Shown here: positions 6,681-10,835 of the stretch, in pieces
How the letters are laid out: each line of letters begins with the position of its first letter
How positions within the stretch are numbered: the first letter of the stretch is position 1
Position numbers and translations under genes: made by a program
Source: an uncultured Collinsella sp.
GTDB lineage: Bacteria; Actinomycetota; Coriobacteriia; Coriobacteriales; Coriobacteriaceae
Direction: 5' to 3'
NCBI GenBank assembly: GCA_902465425.1
Contig: CABQNA010000036.1
Coordinates: 1 to 10,835 of the forward strand
Length of the DNA stretch: 10,835 bases
Notes under the pieces: model-generated
The model's database searches: none
Seen by the model: only the letters and a program-made list of their open reading frames with translations
Told to the model about the DNA's origin: nothing

Positions 6681-7607
6681 ATGGAAGCACAGGAAAACTC
6701 CCAGACTGAGCAGAATGTTCAGACGCCCAAGAAGCGCGAGCTGGCGCTCGTATCGCACAGTACCTATATCAAGGAGAAGGCGCTGCAGTGGATCTTCTTT
6801 GCCTGCGCGTTCTTGGCGGTCGTTACCGTCATCCTGATTTTTGTCTTTACCACGTACTCGGCGCTGCCCGTCTTTACTGACATCGGTCTGGCGGACTTCT
6901 TTAGCTTTACGTGGGCGCCTTCCGAGGGCCACTACGGCATCTTGTCGCTGCTTGCCGGCTCGGGTCTGGTGACCGTCGGTGCGCTCGCCATGGGCGTGCC
7001 GCTGGGCGTGGGTACGGCCGTTTACCTGGTCGAGATTGCCAGCAAGCGCGTGTGCAAGCTCATCAGCCCCGCCGTTGACCTGCTGGCGGGCATACCCTCC
7101 ATCATCTACGGCTTCTTTGGCATGATCATCATCCGCCCGTTTATCGCACAACTGACCGGCGGCCTTGGTTTTGGTGCGCTGACGGCGTGGTTCGTGCTTG
7201 CCATCATGATCGTCCCTACCATCACCACGCTCACCATCGATGCCCTCAATTCCATTCCCATGGGTATTCGCGAGGCATCGTATGCCATGGGCGCCACCAA
7301 GTGGCAGACCATCTATAAGGTCGTGCTACCTGCCGCCAAACTGGGTATCGTTGATGCCATCGTGCTGGGTATGGGCCGTGCCATCGGTGAGACCATGGCC
7401 GTGCTCATGGTCGTGGGTAACGCTCCGGTTATTCCCGACAGCATCGCGAGCCCCATCTCGACGCTCACGAGCCAGATTGCGCTCGACATGAGCTATTCCT
7501 CGGGTCTGCACCGCTCGGCGCTGTTCGGCATGGGCGTGGTCCTGTTTGTCATCTCCGCTACGCTGGTGGGCATCGTCCGTCTGATTTCCAAGAAGAAGAG
7601 GGGGTAG
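6681..7607 (+). CDS. pstC: Phosphate ABC transporter permease PstC
   Basis: First of two membrane subunits forming the phosphate channel with PstA. Counting from the ATG at 6681 (308 residues), a polar 35-residue cytoplasmic head is followed by about six hydrophobic helices. The first is LQWIFFACAFLAVVTVILIFVF; the last is close to the C-terminus. The permease EAA loop that docks on PstB reads EASYAMGATKWQ, followed by KVVLPAA and GRAIGETMAV, which are characteristic of PstC/PstA. An AAGGGGAG site about 8 nt upstream supports the 6681 ATG. A GTG at 6672 inside the pstS end is too close to that site. The gene starts 1 nt after the pstS stop and ends 3 nt before pstA. It precedes a second, distinct permease, as in the standard pstSCAB order. 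Confidence 0.95.
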   Translation: MEAQENSQTEQNVQTPKKRELALVSHSTYIKEKALQWIFFACAFLAVVTVILIFVFTTYSALPVFTDIGLADFFSFTWAPSEGHYGILSLLAGSGLVTVGALAMGVPLGVGTAVYLVEIASKRVCKLISPAVDLLAGIPSIIYGFFGMIIIRPFIAQLTGGLGFGALTAWFVLAIMIVPTITTLTIDALNSIPMGIREASYAMGATKWQTIYKVVLPAAKLGIVDAIVLGMGRAIGETMAVLMVVGNAPVIPDSIASPISTLTSQIALDMSYSSGLHRSALFGMGVVLFVISATLVGIVRLISKKKRG

Positions 7608-7610
7608 GCT

Positions 7611-8516
7611 ATGTCCGATTCCGTTGACGCGACGGTCGATACGACCTCGTCGCGCGAGCGCATCAAGCGTGCCCTTTCCCACGGCAAGAAGGGCCGCATC
7701 AACAAAGACCTGTCCAACAAGATCATGCTTGGCGTGTTCCGTGCCGCGGCATACATCACCACGCTGGTGCTGGTCGCTATCATCGCCTACGTGGTCATCA
7801 ACGGCCTGCCACACATCTCGCTCGACTTTATCTTCGGTTGGCCCCAGGGCGTCAACGCCGAGGGCGGTATTTGGCCCACGATCGTCTCGACCGTCTATGT
7901 GACGGCGCTCGCCATGCTTATCTGCACGCCGATCGCTGTGCTGGCAGCCGTCTATCTGGCCGAGTACGCCAAGCAGGGCAAGATCGTCGAGCTCATTCGC
8001 TACGCTGCTGACGCTTTGGCCTCGGTGCCCTCCATCGTTATGGGCTTGTTTGGCTACGCCTTGTTTGTCGAGGCCATGGGCCTGGGCCTTTCGATGGTCT
8101 CGGCCGCTCTGGCGCTCGCGCTCTTGATGCTTCCCATCGTCATGCGCACCACCGAAGAGGCCATTCGCGCCGTTCCGCGCTATATCCGTTGGGGCGCGTA
8201 CGGCCTGGGCGCCACCAAGTGGCAGGTTGTCTCCAAGATCGTGCTTCCTTCTGCCTTTGGCCGTATTGCCACGGGCATCGTCCTCGCCATCGGCCGTGCC
8301 ATTGGCGAGACCGCGGTGGTGCTCTACACCATGGGCCAAGCCATCAATCTACCTATTTCGCCGCTCGATTCCGGCCGCCCCATGACGGTCCATCTGTACC
8401 TGCTTGCCAACGACGGCATCAACATGAACGCAGCCTACGGCACCGCGCTCTTGCTGATGGTGATCATTTTGGCCTTCAACCTGTTTGCGCGCTTCCTGTC
8501 GCGCAAGCGTCGCTAG
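7611..8516 (+). CDS. pstA: Phosphate ABC transporter permease PstA
   Basis: Second membrane subunit of the phosphate importer, 301 residues. A charged cytoplasmic head of about 48 residues (rich in Arg, Lys and Ser) precedes the first helix, YITTLVLVAIIAYVVINGL. The core has GGIWPTIVSTVYVTALAM, the family segment ADALASVPSIVMGLFGYALFV, the EAA loop ending GATKWQVVSKIVLP and GRAIGETAVVLYT. About six transmembrane helices are apparent, ending in the basic tail FLSRKRR. A purine-rich AAGAAGAGGGGG just upstream, overlapping the pstC end, serves as ribosome site. It is related to PstC but clearly distinct, and is followed 12 nt later by pstB. Codon use matches its neighbours. Confidence 0.95.
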   Translation: MSDSVDATVDTTSSRERIKRALSHGKKGRINKDLSNKIMLGVFRAAAYITTLVLVAIIAYVVINGLPHISLDFIFGWPQGVNAEGGIWPTIVSTVYVTALAMLICTPIAVLAAVYLAEYAKQGKIVELIRYAADALASVPSIVMGLFGYALFVEAMGLGLSMVSAALALALLMLPIVMRTTEEAIRAVPRYIRWGAYGLGATKWQVVSKIVLPSAFGRIATGIVLAIGRAIGETAVVLYTMGQAINLPISPLDSGRPMTVHLYLLANDGINMNAAYGTALLLMVIILAFNLFARFLSRKRR

Positions 8517-8528
8517 TTAAGGAGTCCC

Positions 8529-9330
<802 letters not shown>

Positions 9331-9332
<2 letters not shown>

Positions 9333-9404
9333 TCGGTGCGACTAGTCCCAAGCCGATCGGACCTGGTCCGGTGCGTATTCACTGTGCGGGCGGCATGACC
9401 GCAC
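9331..9404 (+). other. Run of three inverted repeats between pstB and phoU
   Basis: The 92-nt gap holds three dyads in succession. GATCGG (9331-9336) pairs with CCGATC (9353-9358); it begins inside the pstB stop codon. CGGACC-T-GGTCCG spans 9358-9370. GTGCGG (9384-9389) pairs with CCGCAC (9399-9404). None is followed by a T-run, so they are not simple terminators. They may stabilise, process or partly attenuate the mRNA ahead of phoU. The repeats are seen directly; the function is unknown. Confidence 0.5.
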
Positions 9405-9424
9405 CCAACTGATTGGAGTGAACC

Positions 9425-10282
9425 ATGCGCAAACTGTTTTCCCGTCAGCTCATCGAGGCCCGCCACGAGATGCTGAGCATCTACGAGGCCGTCGATCTGG
9501 CCCTCCACGATGCCGTGAGGGCCTATGTTACCGACGACCGCAAGCTCGCCACCAAGACCAAGAAGCGCACGCTTTCGATTGACGCGCGCTGCGCCAACCT
9601 GGAGGCCGTCTGCTACAACCTGATCGCCACGCAGTCGCCGGTCGCCTCCGACTTCCGCTTGCTGCAGACGATTATCTACGTCGACTTTAACCTGCAGCGC
9701 ATGACCGATAAGGTTCGCCAGATCTGCCGCGCTACGCGTCACATGGTCAAGGCCGATATCTCGCTGCCCAAGGAGCTTGTCGGCACGGTCGAGGCCGAGG
9801 CTGAGGCCGTCTACCAGGTGCTGGGCTCTTCGCTTTCCGCGCTCGTCACCAATGACATGTCCATCATCTGCAACTTGGCCGTCGAGGACGAGCCAGTGCA
9901 CGCCGCCTACGAGAAGTTCTTCCGCACCTTTAACCGTATGGATACGGGCGACTTTATGGACGACGACAGCAACTATGACGACCTGCGCCGCGCCATTATG
10001 GTTTCGCGCTACCTCGATCGCATCGCCTCGATTTCCATCGATGCCGCCTGCCGTCTGACTTTCCTGTTGACTGGTCAGCGTATGAATGCCGGCGATATCG
10101 CCCGCACTGATGAGGATGAGCTCGAGAGCGTGCGCGTGCCTTCGGGCGAGGGCGTTATCATGAGGCCCGCCGTCGACGCTCGCTACGTTGCCAAGGTGCC
10201 CGTTAACGAGGTCAGCGAGGGTCTTCGCTATCTGCTCGATCATCTTGAGGATGAGGACGATGGCGAGGACGACGAGGAGTAA
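9425..10282 (+). CDS. phoU: PhoU-family phosphate signalling protein with acidic C-terminal extension
   Basis: PhoU is an all-helical cytoplasmic protein that links the Pst transporter to the PhoR sensor and keeps the Pho response off when phosphate is plentiful. The 285-residue product starts like the family (RKLFSRQLIEARHEMLSIYEAV) and has the two-bundle plan. The metal-binding helices are altered: the first reads NLQRMTDKV (89-97) where LERIGD is usual, and the second YLDRIASIS (196-204) lacks the final Asp. About 60 residues follow the second bundle, ending in the very acidic DHLEDEDDGEDDEE (272-285), longer than common PhoU proteins of roughly 215-240. GGAG (9415-9418) supports the start. 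Position after pstB makes the assignment firm; altered signalling or metal binding is inference. Confidence 0.9.
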   Translation: MRKLFSRQLIEARHEMLSIYEAVDLALHDAVRAYVTDDRKLATKTKKRTLSIDARCANLEAVCYNLIATQSPVASDFRLLQTIIYVDFNLQRMTDKVRQICRATRHMVKADISLPKELVGTVEAEAEAVYQVLGSSLSALVTNDMSIICNLAVEDEPVHAAYEKFFRTFNRMDTGDFMDDDSNYDDLRRAIMVSRYLDRIASISIDAACRLTFLLTGQRMNAGDIARTDEDELESVRVPSGEGVIMRPAVDARYVAKVPVNEVSEGLRYLLDHLEDEDDGEDDEE

Positions 10283-10319
10283 GTAATCCCGTTCGTCGAA
10301 AGATTGTAAATACCTAAGT

Positions 10320-10357
10320 GAGCGCGGCCTTGCACATGCGGGGCCGCGCTCTTGCGT
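10320..10357 (+). terminator. Hairpin terminator after phoU
   Basis: GAGCGCGGCC (10320-10329) pairs perfectly with GGCCGCGCTC (10342-10351). The loop can close further by two G-U and two G-C pairs to an ACAT tetraloop. The following TTGCGTT is a poor U-tract, so termination may be partial. The hairpin ends 50 nt before yggS and marks the likely end of the pst-phoU transcript. Confidence 0.72.
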
Positions 10358-10401
10358 TAGCATGGGACTACTTGTTTGGCTGTCAGCGGAGGCGATTGGC
10401 A

Positions 10402-10835
10402 ATGGATAACTATTTGGACTTGATGCGCGCTCGCCGCGAGCAGATTCTGGAACGTTTTTATGCGGCGCTCGATCGCGCGGGCCGTCCCCATGACGCCGCG
10501 CGCCTCATTGCCGTGTCCAAGACCGTTGGTGTCGATGAGACCGTTGCCGCCATCCAGGCGGGGTATCGCCATTTTGCCGAGAACCGCCCGCAGGAGCTGG
10601 TTCGCAAGCTCACAGGTCTGGCGGAGCATCCGGAGCTGCCCGAGGTGCGCTTCGATATGATCGGCAACCTGCAGACCAATAAGATTAATGCGGTGCTGGG
10701 CTCAGCCGAGCTGATCCACTCGGTGGGTTCGCTGCATCTGGCGCAGGCGATCTCGAGCCGTGCTGTCCGCAAGATTGAGGCAGGCGAGCTCGCCGGCCCC
10801 CAGCGTGTGCTCATTGAGGTCAATGTGAGTGGTGA
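10402..10835 (+). CDS. yggS: YggS/YlmE (PLPBP) family pyridoxal-phosphate-binding protein (3' partial)
   Basis: Pyridoxal 5'-phosphate homeostasis protein of the YggS/PROSC family, a single-domain TIM-barrel binding PLP without a known catalytic reaction. The frame stays open for 144 complete codons to the window edge; a full protein is about 230 residues. Family marks in order are IAVSKT with PLP-lysine Lys40, AENRPQEL (usual GEN-x-x-QE), MIGNLQTNK (86-94), IHSVGSL and VLIEVNVSG. The usual WHFIG reads FDMIG at 84-88, so the conserved His is replaced by Asp85. GGAGG (10388-10392) lies 9 nt ahead of the ATG. In many Gram-positives this gene (ylmE) directly follows ylmD/pgeF and precedes sepF; here the pst-phoU block separates it from pgeF. 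Confidence 0.93.
   Translation, partial: MDNYLDLMRARREQILERFYAALDRAGRPHDAARLIAVSKTVGVDETVAAIQAGYRHFAENRPQELVRKLTGLAEHPELPEVRFDMIGNLQTNKINAVLGSAELIHSVGSLHLAQAISSRAVRKIEAGELAGPQRVLIEVNVSG

Noticed and set aside
7288..8225. 20-bp direct repeat (TGGGCGCCACCAAGTGGCAG at 7288-7307 and 8206-8225)
   Set aside because: Both copies encode GATKWQ in the EAA loop of the paralogous permeases PstC and PstA, so protein conservation plus shared codon bias explains it.
7326..8339. 337-residue minus-strand open frame across pstC-pstA
   Set aside because: It lies opposite two clear permease genes; its His/Asp/Arg/Gly-rich composition is the typical reverse-strand shadow. The 364-residue frame opposite phoU and the 371-residue frame opposite murC are rejected for the same reason.

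Overview
The window is about 60% G+C, compact and entirely on the + strand. It reads as part of the chromosome of a high-GC Gram-positive bacterium, most likely a Coriobacteriia member such as Collinsella. That placement is an inference from gene order (murC-murB-ftsQ-ftsZ with no ftsA), protein style and G+C; no 16S or other marker is present.

Layout: (1) 1-3481 is the tail of a peptidoglycan/division (dcw) cluster. It holds murC (5' end outside the window), murB and an ftsQ/divIB-type gene, packed with a 5-nt gap and then a 44-nt overlap. (2) 3482-3680 is an A+T-richer 199-nt gap with dyads, followed by ftsZ (start placed at 3681), which ends at a clear intrinsic terminator. (3) 4894-5045 is a regulatory stretch with two CTTTACG heptamers phased 11 bp apart, the geometry of a PHO box, then a possible -10 and a structured leader. 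(4) 5046-10282 holds pgeF followed by a complete phosphate-uptake operon: pstS, pstC, pstA, pstB and phoU. pgeF and pstS overlap by ATGA, so pgeF looks like the first gene of this operon. (5) After a GC-rich hairpin terminator, 10402 to the window end carries the 5' part of yggS/ylmE (PLP-binding protein).

How the genes fit together: MurC and MurB make the UDP-MurNAc-peptide precursor. FtsQ and FtsZ build the division machinery. PgeF and YggS are the usual companions downstream of ftsZ in many Gram-positives (ftsZ-ylmD-ylmE-sepF). The striking point is that the whole pstSCAB-phoU block sits between ylmD (pgeF) and ylmE (yggS), with a candidate PHO box ahead of pgeF rather than ahead of pstS. 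This suggests that a cell-wall editing/nucleoside phosphorylase gene has been drawn into a phosphate-starvation transcription unit. No phoR/phoB-type regulator gene is visible in the window.

No tRNA, rRNA, CRISPR array, insertion sequence or other mobile-element signature was seen. No gene-free stretch reaches 300 bases; the largest gaps are 3482-3680 and 4836-5045, both described below.
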